Origin: Epiperipatus broadwayi
Taxonomy: Eukaryota > Onychophora > Udeonychophora > Euonychophora > Peripatidae
NCBI GenBank assembly: GCA_028023455.1
Contig: JAQFVV010006216.1
Coordinates: forward strand, 1,303,445 to 1,367,444
Length of the DNA: 64,000 bases
Reading direction: 5' to 3'
Shown here: positions 21,761 through 35,947 of the stretch, in pieces
How the letters are laid out: each line of letters starts with the position of its first letter
Position numbering within the stretch: position 1 is the stretch's first letter
Position numbers and translations under genes: made by a program
Notes under the pieces: generated by a model
What the model saw: the letters and a program-made list of their open reading frames with translations, nothing else
Told to the model about the DNA's origin: nothing
Database searches by the model: none

Positions 21761-24700
21761 ATTGCAAAAGAGCATATTCAGATTATAAAATAATTTTCTG
21801 TTATTTAGATGAAAAATTGTACATACTGTATTGGATTAAGACTTCAGTTTTTAAATTCCAACCTTTTCAAATTCTTATTGAGATACCTTTCTATTTTAAA
21901 AAAAGTTTTTTGATAAGTCAAATCATTTTCTATCTGAAGGATTAATGGTACATATATTAAATAAAGTAGATATGTAAATCCTGTATAAATTATAATTTAG
22001 TGGGACTTGAATTTTTCTAAGGAGAGTATTCTGATAAAGGAAAAACGTTTAGAAATTATTTTTCCTAACAGAATAATAAATTGAGATTGGATCATAAAGA
22101 TAGCCATAATTATAATTAATTTGAAAGTCTTTTTCACAGACCAAAAGGCCATCTCTTTATATTTATTATTGTATAAGCAGTTATATTTAGGATTAAGATT
22201 TAAAAAGATCATTCCTTATGATTATTGTGATAAAGATAGCGTTTATGTCTATCCTATATAGAGCATATGTATGTGTAAGTACAAGAAGAAATGCGACTTT
22301 AAAAAAATGTTATATTTATGAATTCATATATGCATAGAGTTATTTATATTTAAGTTTACTGAAGTCAGTGATAAAGATATAGTGAATATATTATACTATC
22401 TATGAATATATTAATGTTATTATGTATAAAGATTAAAGAAATGAATTGCCTATCAATTAATAATTATACTTTGTAAATAATTTACTGTTACATGATTTAT
22501 TAATTGTATTAAAAAAATAAATTGTATATCATTTAATAAGTACACTTGTAAATAAAATATTATTACAATATTATTATTTGTTACTTTGTTGGGGCAAGAT
22601 TGCATGGTCTACTATAATTTATTGCGATTTAGCCTGGCATTACAAACGGGACTGTGTAATATTGTTTTAAATATACAGGTATTAGTTTATTTCCTGATAC
22701 TTAAATCCAGGTGTTTGATACAAACATCAATCTCCATAATACAGACTTTCATTATATATTGCAATGCTATAAAGTTAGGGATATATATGGGAAAATGACA
22801 TTCACCAAAAACAAGGCTCCAAAGTAAATAAATAAAAACAAAGAATCAGCAATGGAAATAATGAATAATATATAATAAATACAGCATACTACACCCTTAA
22901 TCAAATCAACAATCATCCTTTGTGATTTGATTGGATTTAAAAGAGACATATACATTATAAAACATGCTAATTATCATTTAGCAAATGAAAACTTGAGACA
23001 TATTGTAAAAGTAAACCATAACTATAAAAATAATTCTACATCAAAAATGTGGTATTATTCAAGCAATATTGATCATCATTAATGCTTTAAACCATAATGA
23101 ACAAGGAGTGTATTGGACAATATAAAATAATATTTATACAGTGGGTGAATTTTATGTACCCACAATCCTAATATAGTAAAATACTATTATATTTGAAACT
23201 AGATAGACATTCCAAAGAATCTAGTAAGCAAGACTGTGAAAAAGAGAATATATAAATATCTAAAAATCAATCTACTTTACAATAAACAACTTAACAAATA
23301 TTTTATTTATATAGAGCAATGTTATAAATTACTGGAACAACATCAAATAATGGTCAACAACTTTTTAAATTAGAAATAGCAATAAAATAAATTTTCAAGT
23401 TCTGATGAGTACTCTATATTCCAAAACATCATTCTAATTTTTACTTACAAATAGATATTGCCATAAATTGACAGCAAAACAATACTATGTAACATTAATT
23501 AAATTTTAATTTACAAGTATATGTATAAATTATATATGGTGTTAATTTGTATGCACACAAGTGAAGACCTAAGAATAAATATTCCCACAATTTATAAACT
23601 AATAAATATTATTATATTTTAACATGGCATCAATTATAAATGCATTTAGATATGATGCACATTATAATATAAAAATATTTCAACCATTAATGCACATTTT
23701 TCAATAAGAACAATATTTAAGTGATTTTAGATATTTAAGTACAATCTGTGCATATTATTATATACAAATAATATTTCATTTCTTAATATAAACCAATATT
23801 ATGCTATGTTAATAATAAGCAAAACATAGATGCAAATGCTTATTTCAATATAGAATAAAATATTTTGATTACTAACTGTAATTACTTTCATCTTAAAATA
23901 AATTACAACTTTTAAAATGTTTAACAAAAGTTTTTAAAAGAAAAACATGATCCTTCAAAGTCTTGTATAAAAACTTTTTTTAAAATTTTTTGTATATATG
24001 TGGTTATGTGATTTATATTACATGTATGATATCAAGGGAGATTAATAGTGTGTATCTGTATACATGTAAATAATTGTTATTAAAATCAGTTTCAGAAGAA
24101 ATTATATACAAGTAATGGAGAATTAATTAGGATATGAAATATGCTGGTAGATTTAAAATGGTTTTATGGATCAGTATTCAATTGGTTGGTTATTTTGTTT
24201 TATACTAATTTTTAAATTATATGGTTAATCATTGTTCTTAATTATTTACATAGTTAATGATTATTCTTAACTGGAAATAATTATTCTTGAAAGTGATGCT
24301 TAAAAGTTCCTTTGTTTTAACTTTGAAAATTTTTTCCTTCCAAATTCGTTTTAATCTGATAATTAATTACATTTAATTTTATTCAAAATTGTTTATTTGC
24401 TTAAATCAGTAAAGTTAAATACTTTTCTTTTGCTTTATAACTTTTTTAAAAAGCTTTCATTTTTAACAGGTAACTACTTTAAAATTGTTATGTACACTTA
24501 TTGTAAAAAAAACAAAACAACCTTTTTAACAAAAATAGAATTTCAAGTAAAATAACTTACAGAAACAGAAGTTTTCCCTCATTCTTTTAGAATTATATCT
24601 ACTATATATATGTGATTAAAGATAATTCTTTCATCTGTGTTTCCATGCATATACTATAGAAAGCAGCACAGATGTAAAAATACTGAAGTCTTGAAGTCAT

Positions 24701-25080
24701 GTCTAAAATAGGGATTTATCAGGTAAGGATTAGCAGTCAATCAACTCTGTTTATCGTATATAACTTGGTGAAATGCAACCAGGTAAGTGGTCAATTTCTC
24801 AAAAATATTGTGCTATGAATTCACAAGAAATTATAACTTCTAATAAAGTTCAAATTCAATCAACATGAAGACTGGCACTGCTTCTATGGAGTTGGCTATA
24901 AACTACATTCTACAGCTACATTCTCTGAAGTCTATTAACTTGATAATAATTAGTCAATCCAAAGCCACTATTTATAGACTATAGTGAAATTTAGAAACAA
25001 AATACTTAGGTATGTTTTTTTCCCTTTCTTGATTAATAAAAACCCTAGATAATTTAATAACATCATTCTGCCTTTCAATT
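21761..25080. other. Long A+T-rich gene-free stretch
   Basis: No supported gene. A minus frame at 21,997-22,212 and others below 75 codons show no family signature. A CTGATGAGTACTC string near 23,404 lacks a GAAA partner, so it is not a hammerhead. Confidence 0.5.
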
Positions 25081-25090
25081 TACATGAATT

Positions 25091-25144
25091 AAAACCAATT
25101 ACATATATATATATATATATATATATATGTAATTGGTTTATAAT

Positions 25145-25175
<31 letters not shown>
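25091..25175. repeat. (AT)n tract inside a palindrome, plus a second (AT)n tract
   Basis: The (AT)n run at about 25,103-25,129 is flanked by aaccaattac and its exact complement gtaattggtt, so the whole of 25,094-25,139 can form a hairpin or cruciform. A second run follows at about 25,149-25,174. Confidence 0.85.
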
Positions 25176-26836
<1,661 letters not shown>

Positions 26837-27407
26837 GCTCTGACTTAGGCATGGGTACTCTCTGGGTATTATGCTTCTCTACCTAAGGGACCATGGTGGT
26901 GCAATAATTAAATTGCATTGGTGTAGATGAATGTATAAGTTTATAATTGTATTTTTTTCTTTTGTATAAAAGTCTACAATTTTGCTTTCACAAGTTTAGA
27001 TTATATTTAAAGAGTTCAAAGTTCATGCTAGATTTTGTTGTTCCTATTTTGATCAACAACCCCATCTGGTTCAATGTATATATATATTTCCCAATTCTTT
27101 AACAAAAAACAAATTAATTAAAATCGAAGTACATAGTAAAAAAAAAGTTTTCCAAAAATATTTTATTTTTGACAAAATCCAAAAAATCAAAATTATTTGC
27201 TCTAAATAGAGATTTTATATTTTTGATTTTAAATACTTATCTTACTTTAAAAATATCAAAAATTATTATTTGCTCATTATTTCAGCCATTCCAGTTTTTG
27301 CAATATGAGTAAATATATATAGTAACTTTTTTGTTTGTGTTCATCTCTACTTTTCAAACTTTATATAATTTGTGCACACACTTTTATGTTGTATAGCAAG
27401 AGATCAA

Positions 27408-27440
<33 letters not shown>

Positions 27441-27464
27441 GTGTGTGTGTGCGTGTGTGTGTGT
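27408..27464. repeat. Compound (CT)n(AT)n(GT)n microsatellite
   Basis: Three consecutive dinucleotide runs, with one GC interruption in the GT part. Confidence 0.95.
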
Positions 27465-27654
27465 AATCTACAAAATAAAAACTCTGGAATAAACTCTATA
27501 ATATTTAAAATAATATATAGTAAATAATAGCTATAGCCAGCTAACGGCATGTATGCCATCTGAGTTGCATTTAACAGTTAAAATTTTTTAAAAAAAATTC
27601 TCAATAATGTTACACAACACCAGTGTTCCTAAGAGAAAGGCTAATTTTTTATCA

Positions 27655-28810
27655 TTTGTGTATATTAACGCAATTATATTCTTTATTTAATAAATTATCT
27701 GTCATATGTATAAATTATGCTTCTTTGATTTTTCTTCAAATCACTTTCTACATGCAAAATAAAAACACTATCAAGATAAAAATTTCCAATTACAAATAGT
27801 AAAATGCTCTGCAAATACAGATTTAAATCTATCCACACAATATCACAATTTAGTATATAAAGGTTCATGAATTCTTTTTTTCAATGCATATGTTGACTCA
27901 CATCCATTCCATTGATAATTAATTCATTAGTATTTGGTCTACATTTAATGCAACATTAAAATGTGAAGAAACCAATGATGTAGTCACACTACACATTCTA
28001 TTATTTATATATTTAATGTAATCCATGTTTCCTCTTCAATATTTTTCTTCATGCATCGATGTGTAAATTTATATAATGTATATAAAATATCTTTCCTATT
28101 ATATCCATTCAATAATTCATTACCATATATTTCAAAATTGGATAATTTATCACTTTGAAATTTGTATAAAATATTACTTCTAAACAAAAATATTGCATAA
28201 AAGAACATTTGACTTGCAATGTACAAATTCCATAATTGACAAGGATTGTATAATCATTTTGTAATTGATTACATTATATTCTTTTCATAAAGGTAAATCA
28301 TGGTATTTTGCTTTATATATACTGTCCTCAGAAAGTAGCAGTCCATTTCAAGCAATCAATATCATTTAATTTATTTAAAATATATTGTATAGTAATAAAT
28401 GATCCAGCAATAAGAGCATCATCAACATATCTAGAGCAATCTTAAATCCCATTTAGATAAAGACTTTTAAGATATTCTCTCTATAATATGATAATATATA
28501 ATTACATAGAACAGCTAAAACTAGCAATCCCATGAATGAACATTCATATATTTTATACAATTGACTTTCTAATATGGTAATCAAATTTTGGTCAATAAAT
28601 GTTCATAAATCTTTAATAACCAAACATTTAAACTTGCATATTACTTTATTATATAAATATGAATCAGACATATGAATTGATTCTTTTCATTTTCACACCC
28701 ATATAATTCTGTAACAACCAGGGTAAATAACCTATCTTTTTCAACCAAAATCAGTGTATCAATCTTTTTGACAAAATCAAATGAAATTGTACATTATATT
28801 TATCTATTTA
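27655..28810 (-). pseudogene. Penelope-like element, minus arm of a head-to-head dimer
   Basis: Minus-strand reading gives, in order: KESIHMSDSYLYNKVICKFK and DQNLITILESQLYKIYE (28,700-28,560); the reverse transcriptase catalytic motif SRYVDDALIAGS (around 28,436-28,405); YILNKLNDIDCLKWTATF; then RSNILYKFQSDKLSNFEI and NELLNGYNRKDILYTL in an open frame at 28,005-28,226; and finally a degraded GIY-YIG region with LKKRIHE near 27,880. This is the PLE order of reverse transcriptase, linker and endonuclease. The YVDD is intact but frameshifts and stops elsewhere make it non-functional. The N-terminal part of the reverse transcriptase is missing or unrecognisable. Confidence 0.75.
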
Positions 28811-28959
28811 TCCATCAGCAGATAATTATGACAAGCAATTTCAGGAATTTAAATTTTATTTATTAGACTTATGTTAATTTTAGATGTTTCATGTTTTATC
28901 AAGCAACAGTTTGTATTGGAAAGTTTTTGCAAGATGAATAAGGATTTAGTAAACATATA

Positions 28960-30985
28960 ATTTCAATCTTCATTTGATATGGTCAAAAAGATTAATAAAC
29001 TAATATTGGCTGAAGAAGAGATTATTTATAGGTCAATAAAAAGTAAAAAATCTATTCATGTGTCTGATCAATGTTTATATAATACATGTGTATGCAAGTT
29101 TAAACATATGCTAGTTAAAGATTTATTAATATTTAATGATCAAAATTTAATTGCCATATTTGAAAATCAAGAGCATAAAATGAATGTTAGTTGTCCAGAA
29201 GATTTCCAATTTCTACTATTATATGCGGTTATAATGTTTATCATATTATGAAAAGAATACATTAAAAGAGTTTATATAATTAGGTATTAAAGGTGTTTTT
29301 AGATATGCTGATGATGTGTTTATTTCTAGATCACCTATTCAGAGTGCAAGGGGATACTCCCCAAAACCCAGAATTTTGTAATAAAAAGCTATGTATTTAT
29401 AATGAAACAAATTGTATTCAAAGTACTGACAATTTGATGCAATGAACCAGCCTAAATGTGTTTTCTATTTTTCAAAGCAATCCTGGAACTCTTGTAAAGC
29501 AATCCCTCTTTAATGCATCCATTGTTTTCTTTACCAATTCCAAGTCTGCAAAACTTTTTCTTTTGATGCATTTTTTCATTCAGGAGAATAAATAAAGTGC
29601 ACAGAGCAAGAATGAGTGAATATGACTCATGGATAAGTAGGATTGATATTTTTTGATTAAATGTTGTATCACACTCAAGATCTTTGATGCTGGTACATTG
29701 TCATGGTAAAGCTTGCATTGCCCACTTTGGAACTAATCAGAACATTTTTATTTTACTGCATCACATAAGCATTTCAGAATTTGTAAATAAAATGCCTCAA
29801 CAATGTAAATGAATTCTGAGCTTATATTGTCATTTGCAACCAAAACAATTGGCAGCATTTGACATTGGATTTCACTTAAGTGCTTTTCTGGGATGTGGTC
29901 AATTTATACTCTTTCATTATACCACTTGTAAATTTGTATTTTTCTAATAACATCATTTTTATAAGCTATTTTAAGCATTACATCTATTTACACCACCATT
30001 TTATCTAACAGAAACGAGAATTTCATGTTGTTTCAATTTTTCAACCTTTGTAAAAATGACAAATAAGTGAGACATATTTAACAAAATTATTTACTACATG
30101 GGATTAAGACTTCACTTGATGATTTTGGTCTGCAGAATGATAGAAGGAAGTCTCCACAAGAAACAACTAGCAGCAGAAGTGTATACTATAATATGATCAC
30201 TGACCAGAAAATGATTCCAGGTTTTTAGGGGTATCTCCTTGCACAATATTGTTTAAATAAATTAAATGATATTTTATTTCTGAGAACAGTGTAAATAAAA
30301 TAAAATATGCTAATTTAAATTTATGGAAAAAATAAAATATAACAATTACAAAATGTTCATAAAAACTTTATCTGTTAGAGGATTTATATATCCCAAGTCA
30401 AACATTCCTGTTATGCATAAATTGTTGGCAAATTTATTTAAATTTTAAAGAGATAAATTAGCCAGAATGTGCTAATGAAGAATAAAAACAAGATTTTGAA
30501 TACATTATATATATTTACATGCAGGTAGATGAAGAAAAATATTAAAGAGAAAACATGGACTTTAATATTATACATAAATAATAGTATGCAGTATGATGTG
30601 TGTAGTTTGATTACATAATTGTTTTTTTCTCATTTTAATGTTAGACTAAATATTGGTAGACTAATTATGAATGGAAAGAGTATTGTTGTTAAAATCAACA
30701 AATGTAATATTGTGTACAAAGTGGTGGTTTTAGTTACATTGGTGAATCAAAATGTGTGTTGAAAAAAAGAATTCATGAATATACATTTTTATATAGTAAA
30801 CTACAATGATCTGTGGATAGATTAAAATCTGTATTTGCAGAATGTTGAATTGTTTGTAATAAAAGTTCTTGCTTTGATATTGTTTTTATTTGAATATGGA
30901 AAATGATTTGAAAAAAAAAGATATTCTTTTCTAAATATGATAGACAATTTATTAAATAAACAATATACTTGTATTAATATACACC
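28960..30985 (+). pseudogene. Penelope-like element, plus arm, interrupted by a mariner
   Basis: Mirror copy of the minus arm. The open frame at 28,979-29,251 encodes FDMVKKINKLILAEEE, SIHVSDQCLYNTCVCKFK and DQNLIAIFENQEHK, each aligning with the other arm. FRYADDVFISRS follows at about 29,298-29,333, with YADD for YVDD. A 901-bp mariner then splits the reverse transcriptase at 29,344. Coding resumes after 30,244, and near 30,690-30,870 a GIY-YIG remnant reads SYIGESKCVLKKRIHEY with an upstream CNIVYK in another frame. Homology with the minus arm ends near 30,985. The element is dead. Confidence 0.75.
29344..30244 (-). mobile_element. Mariner-like transposon with decayed transposase
   Basis: Ends are inverted repeats of about 25 bp: gtgcaaggggatactcccc on the left and the complement of ggggtatctccttgcac on the right, with a few differences. 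On the minus strand broken frames carry mariner transposase C-terminal hallmarks: HESYSLILALCTLFIL (for HPSYSPDLAPCDLFLF, near 29,650), then KSFADLELVKKTMDALKRD, and QEFQDCFEK with IASNCQYFE near 29,480. Frameshifts and stops make it inactive. The flanking target duplication could not be resolved. Removing it rejoins the PLE reading order on both sides. Confidence 0.8.
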
Positions 30986-31260
30986 TATATATATATACAT
31001 GGCTATACTGTTAAACATGTCCATTACCTACAGTCTCATGTTTTACCGATGTGCTACTGCCGGGTATGCGATTAAAGACAATACTGCTGTGACCTCATAT
31101 ATGTCATCTGTAAGGTAGTAAATCTTTTACTGTTAGTAAAGAAACTGAGGTGAGATTGGACATAGGGTCTCAACAACCTTATTTCAATCAGCCTTGGGAT
31201 GATTTACTAAAACTCTGAATTTTGTTGCACAAAGTACAAATCTGACAGTAACAGATTTTT
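30986..31260 (-). repeat. SINE-like repeat, copy 1
   Basis: About 270 bp closely similar to 40,337-40,650, including cacctatatatat at one end and gtacaaatctgacagt at the other. On the minus strand a tRNA-like TGTTCAATCTCACC (B-box type) follows an AAATGAGGTTGTTGAGACCC-like segment, best seen in copy 2. It abuts the end of the PLE plus arm. A tRNA-derived SINE is likely but not proven. Confidence 0.5.
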
Positions 31261-32239
31261 TTTCCAGGTATGGCATGCCAACATAGGGCTTCGAATATAA
31301 ACCTGCATACCTGAGAGGTATAGTGCTGGCATGAATGTGCTTCCATATCATGACTATAGTATATATGTAAAAAATTTTCAGGTACAAATGCCCAAAAGTG
31401 AGACTTTATTACTTATTTACACTACCCTAAACTGATAAAGTGTGTGGTAGTAATACTATAGATGTATATAATTTTCTTTAACTAAAAATATTGTCAATTA
31501 TTTGTCATGACCCTGAATTGCTTATTGTATTAAGTGGTCATATGTGTATATATATATATATGTTTGTATGTTTTCATGTGGAAACTATATAAACACGAAA
31601 AAGATTTCCATTAAGAAAGTATAGCTGGCTATATAAAAATATTAAAATAGATGTGGCATGTTAAAACAAATGTTATATATCTCACCTGCTGACAGTTGGC
31701 ACCTGAGGTAATTTAAATAAACTGAAATTATCCTCTTATAAATTTGTTGTCAGAGGGAGAAAGCTTCTTAGTTCAAAATTTATAAATAATAAAGGATGTG
31801 TGATTCAAGATTAAAGTGAGAAAAATTGAAATAAAAAGGGAAAAATCAGGCAAGATAATATATACAAGTATTTGGTGTACAAAATTTGTTAAACCACTGC
31901 AAGTAATAATAACAATAATAATATCAAGAATGGAAAATAAAGCATGTAGATAGAGAAAAGATGGGTTAGTTAAATTTTTTATTTAATGTCATTTTTGAAG
32001 ATTAGGTTAAATATGCTGGGCAAGGGTAGAAATTAAAGCATTTAATTATGATTTGATATCAAATATAGTATAGGGCATCTTGAGATAATGTAGAAATAAG
32101 ATGGCAATAAGAAGGAAAATGTAGACTGTTATTAGTGAAAGGAAAGCAAGGCAGCCGATCATAAAACTAGAATAAAAACCAATAATGAAAAATAATAGTA
32201 TAGAAGAGATGATAGAAGTAGAGGATGCTAAGGAAGACA
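31261..32239. other. A+T-rich DNA, no gene
   Basis: Frames at 31,184-31,387 and 32,046-32,258 (minus) show no family signature, and the first overlaps a repeat. Confidence 0.5.
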
Positions 32240-35075
32240 GGGTAGAAAAACCACTCAAATGAAAGGAAAAATGCTGAGATCAAGGAAGGAGATAATGGAG
32301 GATAGTAGCAGTAATACAGAAGAGGAATTGAAGATTCGTAGAGATGAGACTATAAGAGAAGAACCCAAAGAAACCATAACATCTGTAAAAAGAAGTCTAG
32401 GGAAGAAAATAATATAACCATTAAACAGCTATGGGAAATCATGAAGGAAAATAAGGAAGAAAAGGAGAGAAGAGACAAAAAAGAAAGGGAAAAAAGAGAA
32501 GGGACAGGGGGAAAAGGCTAGAAAAGAAAAAAACAAAAAAGAAAGGTTGGAAGAAAGAAAAAACAAATAAGAAAGGGAAGAAAAGAAAAGAAGGGATTGA
32601 GAAGAGAGAAAAGGACAAAAAGAAAAGGAAGAAAGAAAAAAAGCCAAGAGAAAATACTAGAAAACATGAGACAAATGTTTTAGATTAAAGGGAAGGAAGT
32701 GGAAAAGAAAATGGAAGGACTAACTCTGGAATGTAGGAGGAACTATAATAAAGCCCAAGAGGAAAGCATAGAAAAATTGGCTGTGTATGAAGACACAAGA
32801 GAGTATTTGCATAGTAAAAGGAGATATCCTTCATGTAAAAGACAAAGTAGAAAGGCAAAGGAAGAAATAGGTAAGCAAGGAGCACAGATAAAACAAGCAA
32901 TAATACAAATACAGGAAAGGCTAGAGGAAAAGGAAAGTCAACAAGAAAGTCAAAAGAAATAAATAAATCAGATAAACAACTACTGTCAAGAGATCCATGA
33001 GGAAATATATGAACTAAAAAATATTAAGGTCATGGAAAGTAGAGCTAGTGAGGAAAAGAAAGACATTTTAGAAAAACTACAGGGTTTACAAAAAAGAATG
33101 AGTAGGGTAGAGAAAGGAGTAAAACATCATGGAACTTAGATGAAAGAGTAGTAGAAACGGCAATATTCGTAAATGATGGAGAAAGTAAAATGGCCAGTAG
33201 GGGAAAAATACTAACTAGGATAAAAGAAGTGGGTAAAGAACATCCATCAATTGTTAGGCAAGAAGTAAATAGCTCTTCAGGAGAAAACTGCTTGGTCATG
33301 ATAGAATGTAAGAGTGAGGACCCAGAATCTGCTGAGTCTATAAGAGAAAAGGAAGTTGTAGAGATTGAACACCTGAATGTAAAACTTTTTTTATCAGTTT
33401 TACATTCAGAAGAATGCAGGAAGGAGATTCTTAACATAAAAGACTTTCAAAAGTTGATCAAGGGTATAGAGGACCATGCGAGAAGGGAACTGGATAGAGT
33501 GGGAATGAAGACTCATGAGAAAGTAGATAGTTTAAAAATTCTGGATAGAAGAATGAGATGTCATAAAGAAGAAAGAGTTTAGCCTTAGAGGTAGAAAGGA
33601 TGAAACAAAATGAAGTAGAAATGAAAGGTCAAGAGAAAGAGAAAGTGTAAAGTAAGAGAGATGGAGCATGAAATTTTCCAATGAAGATCAGGTTAGTCAA
33701 AATATAGAATCTGAGGAAGATCCATCTAAGCAAAGAGTAAGGAAGGAGGACATAGCTGAAGAGTGAGTTAGAATAGCTAGAGAAAATAAAGATAAGTAAG
33801 TCATGATGAGATAGGTAAAGAGATAGGAGAGTCCAAAGGGTAATGGTGAACAGGAGGGAATGGAAGTGAAGGTGATAGAGGAAGAGAATTATAGAATACC
33901 CAAGACAAAGCAAGAGATTCCTGAAGATCAGGTAAACCAAAGTATAACAGAAACTGATAAAGGCCCATTTGAGTAAGGTGTAAGAATAGACAGAAATCCA
34001 GAAAACAAAAGAGTTATGAAGAGATAGTTGAAAGCAAAGAAGGCATAGAAATCCACATAGAAAATATAAAAGGCTATGGAAAACAGGATGAATCAGTAGT
34101 AATAAAAATGGACACCTGAAGTACCCCTATGGAGGTAGAAAGGAAAGAAAATTTAAAACCAGGGCAAGATCATCATGGAAAAGTAGAGTAATAGTGGAAT
34201 AGATAGGTTAACATTAATAAGAGTAAAAAATAATGTAAAAAAGGGACAGAGATAAGAATGTAACCTATACAATAAATATGGAGGATGTGTGTGTAAGATG
34301 GGTATAGGGAGGAGGATAAACCCTAACAACAAAATTAAATGGGATGCACTAGGTCTCATTGAGGAGAGAAAAGTTAAAAGAAGAAAGCTAAGCCAGAGGA
34401 GTAGGACAAAAAATAGATCTTGATGGAAACTGCCAGTCTTTGAATTAATCATAGGAGAAGAATTTAGGCAAAGGAAGTTAAGCCAGATGGGCAGGTCAGA
34501 AAATAAAATTCAGTGAAAACCGCCAGTCATTGAATTGATTATAGGAGATGAATACCAGTATGTGCAGATTGAAGAGAAGCTAGAGGAAGAATTTAGGCAG
34601 AGGAAGCTAACCCAGAGGGGCAGAACAGCAAACAGATCCTGATGGAAACTGCCAGTCTTCAAATTAGTAAAAGAGAGAAGGGAGTATTATATAGAAATAG
34701 ATAGTAAGACATATTGGGAAAGGTCAAAAGTTAAAAGAAATGGTAGTAAAGACAATGTTAAGGCTAGAGCCAAAAGGACAATATAGAAAAAGAAAAGAAA
34801 GTAGTCCATATGTTTCAAAAAAGAGAGATCAAACAAAAATTAGAGCTCTGAGGCAAAGAAAGGGATGCACTAAAGTATCTTATAGGCACTTCCAATTAAG
34901 AAAAGGACCATATCAGACCCTGCCTAAAATAGTGAATATAATACTCTACAGCCTAGTAAGAAACCTCACAGCAGATTTCACAAAGTTATTCTTACTATAT
35001 ACGAGTCCCTTTAGAATAAAAGTACCCCAAGACAATAATGTTTTCTTGTTAGAAGCAGGGAACAAAATAGTTTAA
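32240..35075 (+). pseudogene. Decayed purine-rich coiled-coil protein (gag/ORF1-like, unidentified)
   Basis: The plus strand is strikingly A+G-rich for almost 3 kb and reads as a broken, highly charged protein: a Lys/Glu-rich region (32,430-32,690), open frames at 32,699-32,962 (87 residues, EEIGKQGAQIKQAIIQIQER coiled coil), 33,190-33,582 (130 residues) and 34,740-35,075 (111 residues, basic then hydrophobic at the end). Many stops and shifts lie between. Three diverged copies of a 125-135 bp module with a ctgccagtctttgaatta-like block occur at 34,336-34,690. No catalytic domain was found. A retroelement structural protein is the best guess, but a decayed host gene is possible. Confidence 0.4.
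34336..34690 (+). repeat. Three tandem ~130-bp coding modules
   Basis: Each module has an aagctaagccagagg-type block followed about 50 bp later by a gaaactgccagtctttgaat-type block (near 34,426, 34,517 and 34,644). The second reads PPVIELIIGDEYQYVQIEEK, and the third starts EEFRQRKLTQRGRTANRS. They imply an internally repeated protein. Confidence 0.6.
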
Positions 35076-35915
35076 CTGTGTAAATTTTCATCTAGGACTG
35101 TAGACCTTATCTAAGGATCTGGAGATTTTGAAAATCATATATGTTAGTACAATCCTAAAATTAGTTATTTAAAGATAAAAATTAGAATAGAGTAGATATT
35201 GTTTCGCTGGTATAGGGATATAATAATATAAAGCAAGGCTTTTGTTAAAATTCTATAAAATTTGTTAATACCCAAAATAACGGCATCCATTTATAAAATT
35301 CATAATTCTTCCCATGAGTTTGAGGATATGACACAGTCAGATCTGTCTATCCTTTTGTTTCACCTACTCTATGCTATAATAGTATTTATTTATGTTTACC
35401 TATACCCAAATCCTCATATATTATGCTAAATGTAAATCTAATTATACTAGTTATATGTGTGTGCATATATTTTAGCATACAGTATAAAAATATATGTACA
35501 TATGTAAAAATCAGTAAATACACATGTATATATTTCTGGTACTTAAATAAATGGAAACATGGTATAGAATTAAAACATTAGAAATCTTTATTTGGAATAT
35601 TTATTCTAAAATTAATATTTGAAATTATATTTCTGCATATATTGTTAAATTATATAATTGTGTTACATATATAATAAAATGTTTTTCCATCTTTAGATTT
35701 GTTTTTCTAAAAAAGATGATCTCATAAAATTAATCCTTCTCATTCTGACCTATCTAAAATTTTAAGAGTAAAAATAGATTTTAAAACCAAGTATGAATAA
35801 ATTAATCTGATCAACCAAAGGAAAGCCACCTGTAAAAAAATCAATAACAGCAGGTATCCCTGATTTCCAAGAATACAGCGAGGTAATTAGAAAAACAGAT
35901 TTGAAATTACTAAAC
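35076..35915. other. A+T-rich DNA, no gene
   Basis: No coding signal recognised between the purine-rich region and the G-run at 35.92 kb. Confidence 0.4.
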
Positions 35916-35916
35916 A

Positions 35917-35947
35917 GAAAAGAGGGGGGGGGTGAGCTAGTATATAA
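35917..35947 (+). promoter_or_regulatory. Possible polypurine tract followed by TG and a TATA box
   Basis: agaaaagagggggggg is followed directly by TGAGCTAG and TATATAAG. This resembles the junction of an internal region with a 3' LTR, and echoes the tract at 10,675. No matching 5' copy was seen upstream of 32.2 kb, so it may be chance. Confidence 0.3.

Noticed and set aside
23400-23430. CTGATGAGTACTC string resembling a hammerhead core
   Set aside because: No GAAA and no stem I partner at suitable distance.
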